A stretch of DNA of 64,000 bases from Sipunculus nudus (GCA_026874595.1 JAPPUL010000079.1:1233001-1297000); one strand, 5' to 3'. Counted from the stretch's first letter, positions 7,889 through 17,140 are shown. The notes: generated from the letters alone by a model not told the origin. Translations and numbers: made by a program.

Positions 7889-8959
7889 ATGTCATTTTAC
7901 GTGATAGGTCTAAATATAGAAAAACATGATGTATCAATCAGGGAAAGGTATGCGCTTTTGCCTGAAGAGATAATAAAGTACAACAAGATGCTAAAAGACG
8001 AATGTTATGTAGAAGAAGTAGTAACATTGTCGACCTGTAATCGGATAGAATATTATATATACAGCAAAAGAAGCGTTAATGCAGTGATAGACCGAATATT
8101 TGATGTAGAGATAAAAGAAGACTTGCTAAAACTTGAAGGGACAAAGGCCTCTCATCACTTACTCGAGGTCTCATCAGGCTTAAAGTCCCAAATAATCGGA
8201 GAAGGAGAGATATTAGGGCAGATAAAGAAAGCGTACAGCGAAGCCCAAAAGAATAAATTAACAGGCTCCTACCTAAACACACTATTCCAAAAAGCAATAT
8301 ATGTAGGTAAAAAGGTAAGAACAATAACAAATATAAGTAAATTGTCATTATCTACAGGCGGAATACTGCTTGATAACCTAAAGTCTTATTTTGAAGATAT
8401 ATATGGACTTAAAGTGTTATTGATAGGGATAGGAGAGATATCACGACAGATTGCAACAAGCTTTTATAAAAAGGGAGTAGAAAAGATATATATAACAAAC
8501 CGCTTGTTAGAAGAAGGGCGTAGATTTGCCAAGGAGATGGAAGCCAGCTATATACCGTTAAATGAATTATATACCTCATTAAAAGATATGGATGTGATAA
8601 TAAGCTCAACAACAGCCCCCCATTATATTCTAACAGAAGATCATTATAAATTATTTAAAAGCGGGAAAAAGATGTTAGTAGACTTGGCAGTACCCCGTGA
8701 TATAGAACCGAGTTTGGGGGAGCATGAAGATGTTAAGTTATTAAATATAGATCAAATAGAGACGGTAAGCCGAGTTAATGATGAAAAGCGACGGGATGAG
8801 ATATCGAAAGTAGAGGAGATACTCTCGCTTGAGAATTGTCTTTTTTGTACGAGTAGATTGTATAGTAAAGATCTAAATGAGTGTAAGATTCCCACAAGAT
8901 ATGATATAAAAGAGATAAAGAAGTATCAAAAGACAAACTATAAGAATAAGGATGTATAA
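7889..8959 (+). CDS. hemA: Glutamyl-tRNA reductase
   Basis: HemA reduces glutamyl-tRNA(Glu) to glutamate-1-semialdehyde with NADPH, the first committed step of C5-type tetrapyrrole synthesis. The catalytic cysteine is Cys50 in TLSTCNRIEYY. GLKSQIIGEGEILGQIKKAY and AIYVGKKVRT are family signatures, and a Rossmann NADPH domain (VLLIGIGEISRQIATSFY) follows at about residues 170-290. At 356 residues it is 50-80 shorter than usual. The spinal helix starts, but the C-terminal dimerisation domain is cut short and ends in a lysine/asparagine-rich tail. The TAA is followed directly by the GTG of dapB, so the two are translated in tandem. Haem genes beside cytochrome c maturation genes make functional sense. 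Confidence 0.93.
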   Translation: MSFYVIGLNIEKHDVSIRERYALLPEEIIKYNKMLKDECYVEEVVTLSTCNRIEYYIYSKRSVNAVIDRIFDVEIKEDLLKLEGTKASHHLLEVSSGLKSQIIGEGEILGQIKKAYSEAQKNKLTGSYLNTLFQKAIYVGKKVRTITNISKLSLSTGGILLDNLKSYFEDIYGLKVLLIGIGEISRQIATSFYKKGVEKIYITNRLLEEGRRFAKEMEASYIPLNELYTSLKDMDVIISSTTAPHYILTEDHYKLFKSGKKMLVDLAVPRDIEPSLGEHEDVKLLNIDQIETVSRVNDEKRRDEISKVEEILSLENCLFCTSRLYSKDLNECKIPTRYDIKEIKKYQKTNYKNKDV

Positions 8960-9766
8960 GTGATAAAGCTGGGACTCAATGGAGCGTGTGGTAGGATGGG
9001 GCGTTCGAATGCAGAGGTGATAATGGATGATGAAGAAACGCAGCTAGTGTATGCGATAGAGAAGACGGGAGCAAAGATGTTGGGTAGAGACATAGGAGTG
9101 CTGTCCGGGTGTGGAGAGACAGGGATTTTGGTAAAAGATGGGATAGAAGAAGCTCTTTCAGGGTCAGATGTAATAATAGACTTTAGCAGCCCCGAGAGTA
9201 CTTTATTGGCCTTAAAGCATAACATGGAATATAAGAAAGGTTTTGTAATCGGAACAACAGGATTTAGTAAAGAAGGACTAGAAGAGCTTTCGGGATATGG
9301 CAAGCATTTTGGGATAGTATTCTCACCTAATTTCAGTATAGGAGTAAATGTACTATTCAAGATGACGGAGATAGTAGCAGGGCTATTGAATAAGGCAAAG
9401 GACTACGATTTAGAAATATACGAAGCTCATCATAGATATAAAAAAGACTCACCGAGCGGCACAGCCTTAAAATTAGCAGAGCTTGGAGCAAAGTATTCAG
9501 GACGTGATATAGAGAAAGACATGGTATGCGGGCGGAAGGGGCTTTTGGGGGAGAGGGGTTTGGATGAGATAGGAATGTTTTCGATGCGAGCAGGAGATAT
9601 AATAGGGGAACACACATTAAGTTTTTGCACGGAAGGAGAACGTGTTGAGTTAACGCATAAAGCCCATAATAGAAAGACTTTTTCGAAGGGTGCACTACTT
9701 GCAGCAAAGTGGCTATATGGTAAGGGTAGCGGATTATTTAGTATGCGTGAAGTCCTTGGGATGTAG
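8960..9766 (+). CDS. dapB: 4-hydroxy-tetrahydrodipicolinate reductase
   Basis: DapB reduces 4-hydroxy-tetrahydrodipicolinate with NAD(P)H in the lysine/diaminopimelate pathway, which also feeds peptidoglycan. Motifs are GACGRMGRSNAEVI (nucleotide binding), GTTGFSKEG, FSPNFSIGVNVLF, and EAHHRYKKDSPSGTALK, which carries the catalytic His and Lys. The length of 268 is normal. It begins with GTG immediately after the hemA stop, so translational coupling is likely. Its 3' end overlaps by 29 bp the convergent gene on the other strand. Confidence 0.95.
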   Translation: MIKLGLNGACGRMGRSNAEVIMDDEETQLVYAIEKTGAKMLGRDIGVLSGCGETGILVKDGIEEALSGSDVIIDFSSPESTLLALKHNMEYKKGFVIGTTGFSKEGLEELSGYGKHFGIVFSPNFSIGVNVLFKMTEIVAGLLNKAKDYDLEIYEAHHRYKKDSPSGTALKLAELGAKYSGRDIEKDMVCGRKGLLGERGLDEIGMFSMRAGDIIGEHTLSFCTEGERVELTHKAHNRKTFSKGALLAAKWLYGKGSGLFSMREVLGM

Positions 9767-11735
9767 ATTCCTTTTTGATAAAAGGGTAAAAGTGCATAAT
9801 CTTTTGTAGTTGAGATATGTTATAGATGCTAGCATGTAAAGCCTCTATAAACTTAGCGTTAGCCGAATCTTTAATAGTTGCTAGATTGTTTATAATAGAA
9901 GGTCTAAGCACAGCAGTTTCTTGTTTTAGTCTGATAAGGAAGTTTAAGATATTATCAAAATACAAAGTACCTTTAATAAGAATGCTAAGAACTTCTTGCT
10001 CAATTTCATTAATATCAGTGTTGATGCTGGATGAGAAGTTATAATTATCATTATCATCTTTTGAAATAATATCAGAAATATTACGAGCCTTCTGAGAGAT
10101 ATTAGAAAAACCAAGTTCAAAGTTGGTAAGACGAGTCAACTCACCTTTTAAAAGCAAAAAGTTATTATTTAAATTACGAGCGTCTTTTCTGTAAAGGAAA
10201 TCCCCCTCTTCAAGGATAGCTCTTATAGTACTTTCAACAAAGGCTTTAAACTTGGTATGCAAGAAAGTTTTAAAAATACTTAAAGGAATAACATATGTAT
10301 AACCTGGATAGTTTAAATCAATCAATTTGGAGCTAATACTGGCGTTATAGTAATCGACTTGAATAAGCTGTTCAATGGAGTTAATGTTGAAAAGGTTAAC
10401 GATGGCCCGATTTCTAATAGAGCTTTTAATAGTTTTTTTAGATTTTTCAAAAAGGAAAAGCTGTTTATCGACTAACAGTCTAATATATTGGTTTAAAAAC
10501 AGTTCAGGTTCAAGAGTAACAGGAGAAGTATTATAAGAGTAATCATTAGATATAATTTTAATATGATATTCTAAAACTTTGTGAGTATTGATAAAAGATA
10601 GTTTTTTATAGAGGGTATAAATGTCATCTTTTGATAGGAAGATATTGCTGTATATGGAAGGGATAATATCTTGCTCAAGGTCCTTTATATTGTCATTCAT
10701 GTTATTATCTTCCTCAAACTGCTTAAGACTCATATTTCGTTTAATGTTATTTAAAGAAGCGATAAAGTGGTCTATAATGTTCTCCGCCGGTTTAATTTGT
10801 TTAACAGTGTTAATAAAGGAGTCTAAAGTTTTAATAGGCAGTAAAGTATATTGAGCAAAGATTGGTTTAAATTTGACTTTATACTCAGGTACTTTTCTAA
10901 ACTTGTTGTCAAATAGAGTGAAGAATTCATAAAAGTTAAACTCTGAGATAGTAAAGAGTTTTTCTATGGTATGAGTATATTTTAGGATAGTATTAGTATC
11001 GTAGTCAATAATAGATTGTTTTAGGAGTTCAATGGTTTGGTATAACTGTTCATAGGATTCTTGAACACTATTTGAGCGTGAGAGTATTTTGTAAAAGAAT
11101 TCGATATTAATGGAGCTGAGGATTTCTTTAGATTGGGGAGAGAGTATGGGATAGATGAAGTCGAGTAAAAATATTTTCTTATTGAAATCTATTTTAGAAG
11201 AGTCAAGTCGAACCTCATAAAAAAGAGATTTAAGATCAGCAAGGACAAAGAAAATCTTATCATAAAAAAGAAGAGGCAATCCGGGTTTAATTTTCTTACT
11301 TTTGTGGTCATAAAAGTAATTATTAATGCTGTTTAAAAACTTAATAGTAACACGTTTTGCGATTAAAGAGCTAAAAAAGATCCGTATTTGCTTTACAAGA
11401 CGAAGAAATGTAGCTAAAGAAGGGAATCTTGCTCTTGTTGTGCGTTCTAAAGGGGATGTTTTAGAAGCGGCAACAGAGCGTTTATGTTTGAAGTTAACCT
11501 TACGAAGTTCAAGAAGTAACTTACGCCTATTTTGTTCACTTTCCTTCAAAACGATATGATCATAAGAGGAGTCAAAGAGTTTATTTTTGGCGGCGTTATC
11601 AATGAGAGAATTTCTATCGTGATCAGTCATATCTAAAATATGGAACAAAAAAATAAAAAAAGTAAAAAAAATACAGATAGATATAAACCCATAATACCGA
11701 TTTCCCAATAAAGCCGCATATGTATAAGCTGGCAA
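9738..11735 (-). CDS. Large uncharacterised protein (630-665 aa)
   Basis: No family is recognised with confidence. The product is long, helix-rich, and abundant in Ile, Asn, Lys, Phe and Ser, without a signal peptide or enzyme motif. If translation starts at 11735, a hydrophobic stretch (YYGFISICIFFTFFIFLF) opens the protein. That stretch comes from T-rich DNA and may be non-coding, and ATG 11630 (MTDHDRNSLIDNAAKN) would give 630 residues of soluble-looking protein. The gene overlaps the 3' end of dapB by 29 bp and is divergent from the secreted-protein gene at 11758. The long uninterrupted frame and normal residue variety argue for a real gene. Large spirochaetal proteins of unknown function look broadly similar, but this is only an impression. 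Confidence 0.7.
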   Translation of the reverse strand: MPAYTYAALLGNRYYGFISICIFFTFFIFLFHILDMTDHDRNSLIDNAAKNKLFDSSYDHIVLKESEQNRRKLLLELRKVNFKHKRSVAASKTSPLERTTRARFPSLATFLRLVKQIRIFFSSLIAKRVTIKFLNSINNYFYDHKSKKIKPGLPLLFYDKIFFVLADLKSLFYEVRLDSSKIDFNKKIFLLDFIYPILSPQSKEILSSINIEFFYKILSRSNSVQESYEQLYQTIELLKQSIIDYDTNTILKYTHTIEKLFTISEFNFYEFFTLFDNKFRKVPEYKVKFKPIFAQYTLLPIKTLDSFINTVKQIKPAENIIDHFIASLNNIKRNMSLKQFEEDNNMNDNIKDLEQDIIPSIYSNIFLSKDDIYTLYKKLSFINTHKVLEYHIKIISNDYSYNTSPVTLEPELFLNQYIRLLVDKQLFLFEKSKKTIKSSIRNRAIVNLFNINSIEQLIQVDYYNASISSKLIDLNYPGYTYVIPLSIFKTFLHTKFKAFVESTIRAILEEGDFLYRKDARNLNNNFLLLKGELTRLTNFELGFSNISQKARNISDIISKDDNDNYNFSSSINTDINEIEQEVLSILIKGTLYFDNILNFLIRLKQETAVLRPSIINNLATIKDSANAKFIEALHASIYNISQLQKIMHFYPFIKKESTSQGLHAY

Positions 11736-11757
11736 AAAAAGGAAAGGGAAATCAACA

Positions 11758-12312
11758 ATGAGAAAACTAAAAAAGGGCCTAGTATTTTTAGTACTAATAG
11801 TCCTTCAATTGCCAATTATCGAACAAAATACAACATACGGTAAAGGAATAAAAAATAAAAGTGAAAAAAGGATCTTCTTGAGTAAGAGTGAAAAAGAGCG
11901 TGAAGCAGTAAGTAAGGTAATAGAAAGCTTTATAAGATATTCAAGACAAAAGCGGTTCAGGGAGGCACTTTCCTATACAACAGACAAAGAGTACAAAGAA
12001 TATAAGACGATAGTAGATGCAATAAGGTTGAATAAAGGGAAGGTACCGCTTAGGCTTAAAGAATATTTTGAAAGATTGAAGGGTTATGAGATAGAAACAA
12101 TAGAGCTATCAAAATGGAGGATGAAGGCAGTAGTACTTTGTAAGTTTAAGTTTAAATATAGCGATCAAATAAGTCGAGATGATGTTAGAAAGGTACGGGA
12201 AGTAGTATATTATTTAAAAAAGGTACGGGAGAAGGGAGTAGGGGCATGGCAATACAATTGGAAGATAGTGTACTCGAAACTGCTTAATGAGAGCTATTAT
12301 TATAGTAGATAA
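11758..12312 (+). CDS. Small exported protein of unknown function
   Basis: The 184-residue product starts with a basic region and hydrophobic core (KKGLVFLVLIVLQLPII), a typical signal peptide, so it is likely periplasmic or surface associated. The mature part is Lys/Arg/Tyr-rich. The layout of an N-terminal helix pair (VSKVIESFIRYSRQKRFREA) followed by beta-like strands ending in WQYNWKIVYSKL resembles small NTF2-like or DUF4878-type domains, which is an inference from pattern only. It is followed after 15 bp by the sialate-synthase-like gene on the same strand. Confidence 0.65.
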   Translation: MRKLKKGLVFLVLIVLQLPIIEQNTTYGKGIKNKSEKRIFLSKSEKEREAVSKVIESFIRYSRQKRFREALSYTTDKEYKEYKTIVDAIRLNKGKVPLRLKEYFERLKGYEIETIELSKWRMKAVVLCKFKFKYSDQISRDDVRKVREVVYYLKKVREKGVGAWQYNWKIVYSKLLNESYYYSR

Positions 12313-12327
12313 GGCGGATTAAGACTA

Positions 12328-13398
12328 TTGAGTGATGAAGGAATATTAAAAGGCCCAGATAATGAGGGGGAAGGAGGGGATGTTTTAAGAAAGGGAGAAG
12401 AAAGAAAGGGAGAAGAAAGAAAAGAAAACAAGGTATTAATAATAGCGGAGGCAGGTCTTAATCATAATGGGAAAGTAGATATAGGCTTAAAGCTAGTGGA
12501 GGAGGCAAAACGGGTAGGAGCAGATATAATAAAGTTCCAGTCCTATAAAGCGGAAGATTTGGTATCAAAGGGAGCAAAAGCCCAATATGAATTATTGAAA
12601 AGGTATGAGCTTACGCATAAATCTCATGAGGTTTTACAAAGACATTGTAAAGAAGTGGGGATAGAATTCATGTCAAGCCCATTTGATAGATATCATGTAG
12701 ATATGCTAGAAGGCCTTGGTGTAAGTAGATATAAGGTAGCGTCAAGCGAGCTAACAAATCATCCATTATTAGAATACATATCAAAACAGGGGAAAGAAGT
12801 ATTATTATCCACAGGGCTGGCAAGTATATATGAAATAGAAGAGGGGATATCCTGTTTGGAGAAGAATCTAAGAAGAGAGCAGATTGTATTACTACACTGT
12901 GTATCACTTTATCCAACACCTTATAATCGTGTAAATCTAGAAGCGATACAAACTCTTAAGAGGGTATTTAAGTTAGGAGTTGGCTATTCAGATCATAGTC
13001 AAGACATATGGATACCGATAGGCGCGATAGGATTTGGAGCAAGGTATATAGAAAAACATTTCACATTAGATAGAGGGATGGAGGGCCCAGATCATAATCT
13101 ATCACTAGATGTGAATGGATTTAAGCAGATGGTGGAAGGGATACGAGCAGTGGAGGCTGGGATAGGTGATGGGATAAAGCGTGCGATGAAAGAAGAGAAG
13201 AAGGTAAGACAAATGGCGCGCCGTAGTTTAACGAGCATAAAAAGGATAAAGCGAGGGAGCGTGGTATCAGATGAGATGTTATGCTTAAAGCGGCCTGGAC
13301 ACGGAATACCGTATAAGTTCAAAGATATAGTATTAGGTAAAAAAACCAAACGAGAGATAACAGAAGACACTCTCCTTTTATGGGAAGATTTTTTCTAG
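12328..13398 (+). CDS. N-acetylneuraminate synthase family protein (NeuB/SpsE-like)
   Basis: Family enzymes condense phosphoenolpyruvate with an N-acetylated hexosamine to make nonulosonic acids (sialic, legionaminic or pseudaminic) used on surface glycans. The NeuB TIM barrel is visible: LIIAEAGLNHNGKVDIG, IIKFQSYKAEDL, GYSDHSQDIWIP, ARYIEKHFTLDR and GPDHNLSLD. A C-terminal SAF/antifreeze-like domain follows (RSLTSIKRIKRGSVVSDEML, KRPGHGIPYKF). TTG 12328 is the only usable start, preceded by AAGGCGG. It gives an unusual 35-residue acidic and repetitive N-terminus containing RKGEERKGEERK. No cytidylyltransferase is beside it, but an epimerase gene converges on it and a GT4 gene lies 5 kb away. 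Confidence 0.88.
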   Translation: MSDEGILKGPDNEGEGGDVLRKGEERKGEERKENKVLIIAEAGLNHNGKVDIGLKLVEEAKRVGADIIKFQSYKAEDLVSKGAKAQYELLKRYELTHKSHEVLQRHCKEVGIEFMSSPFDRYHVDMLEGLGVSRYKVASSELTNHPLLEYISKQGKEVLLSTGLASIYEIEEGISCLEKNLRREQIVLLHCVSLYPTPYNRVNLEAIQTLKRVFKLGVGYSDHSQDIWIPIGAIGFGARYIEKHFTLDRGMEGPDHNLSLDVNGFKQMVEGIRAVEAGIGDGIKRAMKEEKKVRQMARRSLTSIKRIKRGSVVSDEMLCLKRPGHGIPYKFKDIVLGKKTKREITEDTLLLWEDFF

Positions 13399-13438
13399 AA
13401 GATTTCTTTTAAAAGAGGAAAAAGATAAAGGCACAGTG

Positions 13439-14437
13439 TTAAAGCCATTTATTATCCTGGTACCAAGCTAACGTTTCTTTAAATCCTTGCTCAATGGGGT
13501 ATTTGGGTTTAAAGTTTAAGAAAGATGTAATTTTGTTATTAGAGCAAAGCCAAAAAGGAGCTAACATTTCTTGAATTTTTTTAGAATTAATTAAAAGGGG
13601 CTTAGGACTAAAGTCGCAAAAGTGGCCAACGAGTTTCAAAAGAGCAGAAGGGATATTAATAGATAAAGTTTTTCGTTTATAGAGCAAAGAAGCGGTGTAA
13701 TAGATGTTCTTCCAAGAGTAGATATTGCCGTCGGTAACGAAGAAGAGTTCAAAATGCTTAATAGATTTAGGTATATAGTTTAAGGTAAGAATTAAAGCCT
13801 GAACAAAATCCTTAATATAGATAAGATTAAGAAGATTGTTGCCCTGAGCGATAAGTAGATTAATTTTGAACTTAGTGAGTTTAAAAACGGCATAAAACTG
13901 GGTATCAGCAGGTCCATATATAGAAGAAGGTCTTAGTATGGAGATAGGGAAGGAGTTTTTGTATTTAATACAAATGTCCTCGGCCTGTTTTTTAGACAAG
14001 CCATAATCTGAGATAGGGTTATTGTTGTGTGCTTCGGTGATAGGCTTTTGGGGAGAGGAGGCGGGACCGGCGGCGGCTTGACTTGAGATAAAGATAAAGT
14101 GCTTGATGCGAGTATTATTGTGCTTAGCAAGTTCAAGCAAAGCTTTAGTAGTCAAGACATTGGCCTTATAGAATTCTTTATAAGAGTAAGCCCGAGTCAA
14201 GCCGGCACAATGAACGACAAAATCCGAGCGAGCAACGAGTTGAGCTATGGGGGCAGTATTTTCCCAATCAATAATAAAAGAACAGAAGTTGTTGTGGTTA
14301 TGAAACTGTGAATCGAGATTAATCTTGGCGTTATAAGAGCGAGTAAGAGCAAAGACAAAGAAGTTATGCTTTAGCAAAGCGGGAATGATATTGTAACCGA
14401 CAAAACTGGAGGCACCAGAAAGAAGAACAGACTGCAT
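13439..14437 (-). CDS. NAD-dependent epimerase/dehydratase (extended SDR)
   Basis: This is an extended short-chain dehydrogenase acting on nucleotide sugars or similar substrates. The N-terminal SGASSFVGYNII is the NAD-binding Gly-rich motif, ISSQAAAG supplies the catalytic Ser, and YGLSKKQAEDI the catalytic Tyr-x3-Lys. LRPSSIYGPADTQFYAVF is the substrate-side signature. At 332 residues it has the usual size. The substrate cannot be told. A role in surface sugar synthesis with the NeuB-like gene is plausible. It is a minus-strand gene inside a plus-strand run, and its coding strand is poor in G relative to the neighbours. Confidence 0.85.
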   Translation of the reverse strand: MQSVLLSGASSFVGYNIIPALLKHNFFVFALTRSYNAKINLDSQFHNHNNFCSFIIDWENTAPIAQLVARSDFVVHCAGLTRAYSYKEFYKANVLTTKALLELAKHNNTRIKHFIFISSQAAAGPASSPQKPITEAHNNNPISDYGLSKKQAEDICIKYKNSFPISILRPSSIYGPADTQFYAVFKLTKFKINLLIAQGNNLLNLIYIKDFVQALILTLNYIPKSIKHFELFFVTDGNIYSWKNIYYTASLLYKRKTLSINIPSALLKLVGHFCDFSPKPLLINSKKIQEMLAPFWLCSNNKITSFLNFKPKYPIEQGFKETLAWYQDNKWL

Positions 14438-14569
14438 AAGAAAAAACCGAAAAATAGGGTTAAAAAATCGCTAAAAAGGTACTAGTATTAAATACAAAGA
14501 TAAGATATGAAAAATGACGAAAAAAAAGAATATAAGGTGAAAAAAAATAGGTAAGAGGAGCTAAAAAGA

Positions 14570-15622
14570 ATGTTGATATTGGGAATAGAGACATCCTGCG
14601 ATGAGACGGGTTGTGCTTTGGTGGCGGATGGAAAGGAAGTGCTATCGAATGTAGTATACAGTCAAATAAAAGATCATGCAAAATATGGTGGCGTAGTACC
14701 TGAGCTTGCGTCAAGAAAACATCTTGAGGTAATAAACATGGTAATAGAGAAGGCATTTATAGAAGGGGGTGTTAGTTATGATGCGATAGATGCAGTAGGG
14801 GTAGTAAACAAGCCAGGGTTAATAGGGTCATTATTGGTGGGAGTACAAACAGCGAAGGCAATAAGTTATGAACTAAGCTGTGCGTTGGTGGGAGTAAATC
14901 ATTTAGAAGCGCACCTTTACGCACCACATTTAGAAAACGAGATAAGCTTTCCGAATCTAGGGGTGGTGATATCAGGGGGTCATACATTATTATATTATTC
15001 AAAGTCCTACACGGAGCATGATTTATTAGGAAGTACGGTAGACGATGCGATAGGAGAAGTATTTGACAAGATAGCAAAACACTACGGACTTGGGTATCCT
15101 GGGGGACCTATAATAGATAAGCTGTCGAAGGAAGGTGATTCAAATTGTTATAAATTCCCAAAGCCGGTGTTCAAGGGTTCAGAGGATGGATATAAGCTAA
15201 GCTATAGTGGGTTAAAGAGTGCAGTAATACATCAAAGGGAGAAGTTTTTGAGAGGAGGCGGTGAGGGTGGAGGTGAGGGGAAAGAAGGTGAATCAGGGTA
15301 CAAAGTAGAAGATGTGGTGTCTAGCTTTCAGAAGGTATCATTTGAGATATTGCTTGATGCAATAAGGAAGGCGCAAAGGGAACACAAATTGGATGAGGTG
15401 GTAATAACGGGAGGGGTGGCAAGTAATAGTTACTTACGGGAGGTGGTAAAAGAAGAACTTAATGGTAGCCGCGTGCTATTTCCGAGTTTAAAGTATTCAA
15501 CAGATAACGCAGCGATGGTGGGTGGACTTGCATATCATATATATAATAGTGGCAGTTATGGGGATGTAGAAGTGGATGCGTTGCCGAAAGTTATAGAACG
15601 CGGTGGAATGAAGGGCAGATGA
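14570..15622 (+). CDS. tsaD: tRNA N6-adenosine threonylcarbamoyltransferase
   Basis: TsaD (Gcp/YgjD) transfers the threonylcarbamoyl group to A37 of ANN-decoding tRNAs with TsaB and TsaE. Motifs are LGIETSCDETGCALV (ASKHA phosphate loop), GVNHLEAHLYAP with the metal-binding HxxxH, VVISGGHTLLYY, GGPIIDKLSKEG and SNSYLREV. At 350 residues the length is normal, but near residues 224-240 there is a low-complexity insert (RGGGEGGGEGKEGESGYK) where most family members have a short loop. It is repetitive at DNA level and fits the local slippage pattern. GAGGAG lies nine bases before the ATG. No tsaB is nearby. Confidence 0.96.
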   Translation: MLILGIETSCDETGCALVADGKEVLSNVVYSQIKDHAKYGGVVPELASRKHLEVINMVIEKAFIEGGVSYDAIDAVGVVNKPGLIGSLLVGVQTAKAISYELSCALVGVNHLEAHLYAPHLENEISFPNLGVVISGGHTLLYYSKSYTEHDLLGSTVDDAIGEVFDKIAKHYGLGYPGGPIIDKLSKEGDSNCYKFPKPVFKGSEDGYKLSYSGLKSAVIHQREKFLRGGGEGGGEGKEGESGYKVEDVVSSFQKVSFEILLDAIRKAQREHKLDEVVITGGVASNSYLREVVKEELNGSRVLFPSLKYSTDNAAMVGGLAYHIYNSGSYGDVEVDALPKVIERGGMKGR

Positions 15623-15723
15623 TGCGGGTGGTTTTAAAAAAAAAGGTAAAAAGATAAATAGACAATACATAAATTTATTATGATTAAGCTTTAAAAAAAA
15701 TCCAGATGCTAAGGAAATAGAAT

Positions 15724-17070
15724 ATGTTAAAGTTGAGCAGGTTTAAAAGAGGAGGAGTACATCCTCCGGAGAATAAACATTACACAAACAAATTAAAGAT
15801 AGTAAATGCAGACTTGCCCCGAGAGGTAAGAATACCCTTAAGACAACATGTAGGGGCATCAGCGAGGGCAAACGTTGCAGTTGGAGATAAAGTAAAGGAA
15901 GGAGATTTAATAGGGGAGTCGGTAGGTACATTTTCAGCAAAAGTCCATGCTTCAATAGAAGGGGAAGTAGTTTCTTTAGAACAAGGGCTTGTAGAGGGTG
16001 GTTTTTATTCGGAGATGGTAAAAATAGTTTTTGGAGGGGGTGTTGGGAAGATAGGAAGCACATGCAATTGGAATTTGCTAACGCGAGAAGAGCTATTACA
16101 GAAGATAATAAATGCAGGGATAGTGGGTCTTGGAGGAGGAGTATTCCCGACTCATATTAAAGTGGATCCGCCAAAGGAGAAGAATATAAGATTGTTGTTG
16201 GCAAATGGAGTAGAATGTGAACCTTATTTAACATGCGATCATGCTTTAATGCTTGAGAAGGGAAAGGAGGTGGTGGAGGGGATAAAGATATTGTTGAAAT
16301 TGATACGAATAGATAAAGCGATAATAGGGATAGAAAATAATAAAAGGGATGCAATAGAGGGGTTGGATAAGATTTGTCGTGATGAACCTAATATAGAAGT
16401 GTTACCACTTAAGGTAAGCTATCCTCAAGGGGGAGAGAAACAGTTAGTGCAAGCAGCAACAGGTAAGGAGGTACCAAGTGGGGGATTACCCTTTGATATA
16501 GGGTGCGTGGTCTCGAATGTGGGGACAATATATTCAGTATACGAAGCGGTAGCATATGACAAGCCGTTAATAGATAGGATAGTGACGGTTACAGGAAAAA
16601 TAGTAAAGCGCCCGGGTAATTATAAGACACGGATAGGGACATCGATAAAGGATTTATTGGAAGAGTGTGAACTTATGGAAGAACCAAAGAAAGTGATAGT
16701 AGGAGGTCCTATGATGGGGAATGCACAAGAGGATTTAGAAATACCTATAGTTAAGGGGAGTGCGGGGATAGTGGTGTTATCAGAGGAGGAGGCTTTAGTA
16801 GGAGAAGAGGGTCCTTGTATACGTTGTGGAGAATGTATAAGGGTTTGTCCAGTATATCTTATGCCTTGTACGATGAAGGAATTTTGTCATGCTAATTTAT
16901 TTGATAATGCAAAGAAGGTGGGTTTGTTGGATTGTATTGAGTGTGGGGCTTGTAGTTATGTGTGTCCTTCAAAGATACCGTTGGTGCAGTATTTCCGTAT
17001 GGGTAAGATAATGTTAAAAAGCGAATCTCAATATATAGCATATAAAGCACCTTTAATACCGTTTGGCTAG
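15724..17070 (+). CDS. rnfC: RnfC-like electron transport protein (4Fe-4S, quinone/NADH-type)
   Basis: RnfC is the NADH-facing subunit of the Rnf ferredoxin:NAD oxidoreductase. The layout fits: an N-terminal barrel-sandwich segment (GGVHPPENK...VGDKVKEGDLIGE), a Complex I 51-kDa-like nucleotide domain (GIVGLGGGVFPTHIK, NGVECEPYLTCDH), a SLBB segment, then two [4Fe-4S] motifs (CIRCGECIRVCPVYLMPC and CIECGACSYVCPSKIPLV). At 448 residues it is a normal RnfC. No rnfA, B, D, E or G gene follows within the window: the next gene is a small ferredoxin 133 bp on. It may work with rnf genes elsewhere or in a different complex. Confidence 0.88.
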   Translation: MLKLSRFKRGGVHPPENKHYTNKLKIVNADLPREVRIPLRQHVGASARANVAVGDKVKEGDLIGESVGTFSAKVHASIEGEVVSLEQGLVEGGFYSEMVKIVFGGGVGKIGSTCNWNLLTREELLQKIINAGIVGLGGGVFPTHIKVDPPKEKNIRLLLANGVECEPYLTCDHALMLEKGKEVVEGIKILLKLIRIDKAIIGIENNKRDAIEGLDKICRDEPNIEVLPLKVSYPQGGEKQLVQAATGKEVPSGGLPFDIGCVVSNVGTIYSVYEAVAYDKPLIDRIVTVTGKIVKRPGNYKTRIGTSIKDLLEECELMEEPKKVIVGGPMMGNAQEDLEIPIVKGSAGIVVLSEEEALVGEEGPCIRCGECIRVCPVYLMPCTMKEFCHANLFDNAKKVGLLDCIECGACSYVCPSKIPLVQYFRMGKIMLKSESQYIAYKAPLIPFG

Positions 17071-17111
17071 ATTATGATTAGGAATATCTTAGAATTAAAG
17101 TAGAGAAAATA

Positions 17112-17140
17112 TTGACTTTTTTAAAAGTAATTAGAATTAT
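17112..17140 (+). promoter_or_regulatory. Candidate promoter for the ferredoxin gene
   Basis: TTGACT at 17112-17117 matches the -35 consensus in five of six bases. AATTAT at 17135-17140, 17 bases downstream, is a weak -10. It would let the ferredoxin be transcribed apart from rnfC. Confidence 0.35.
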
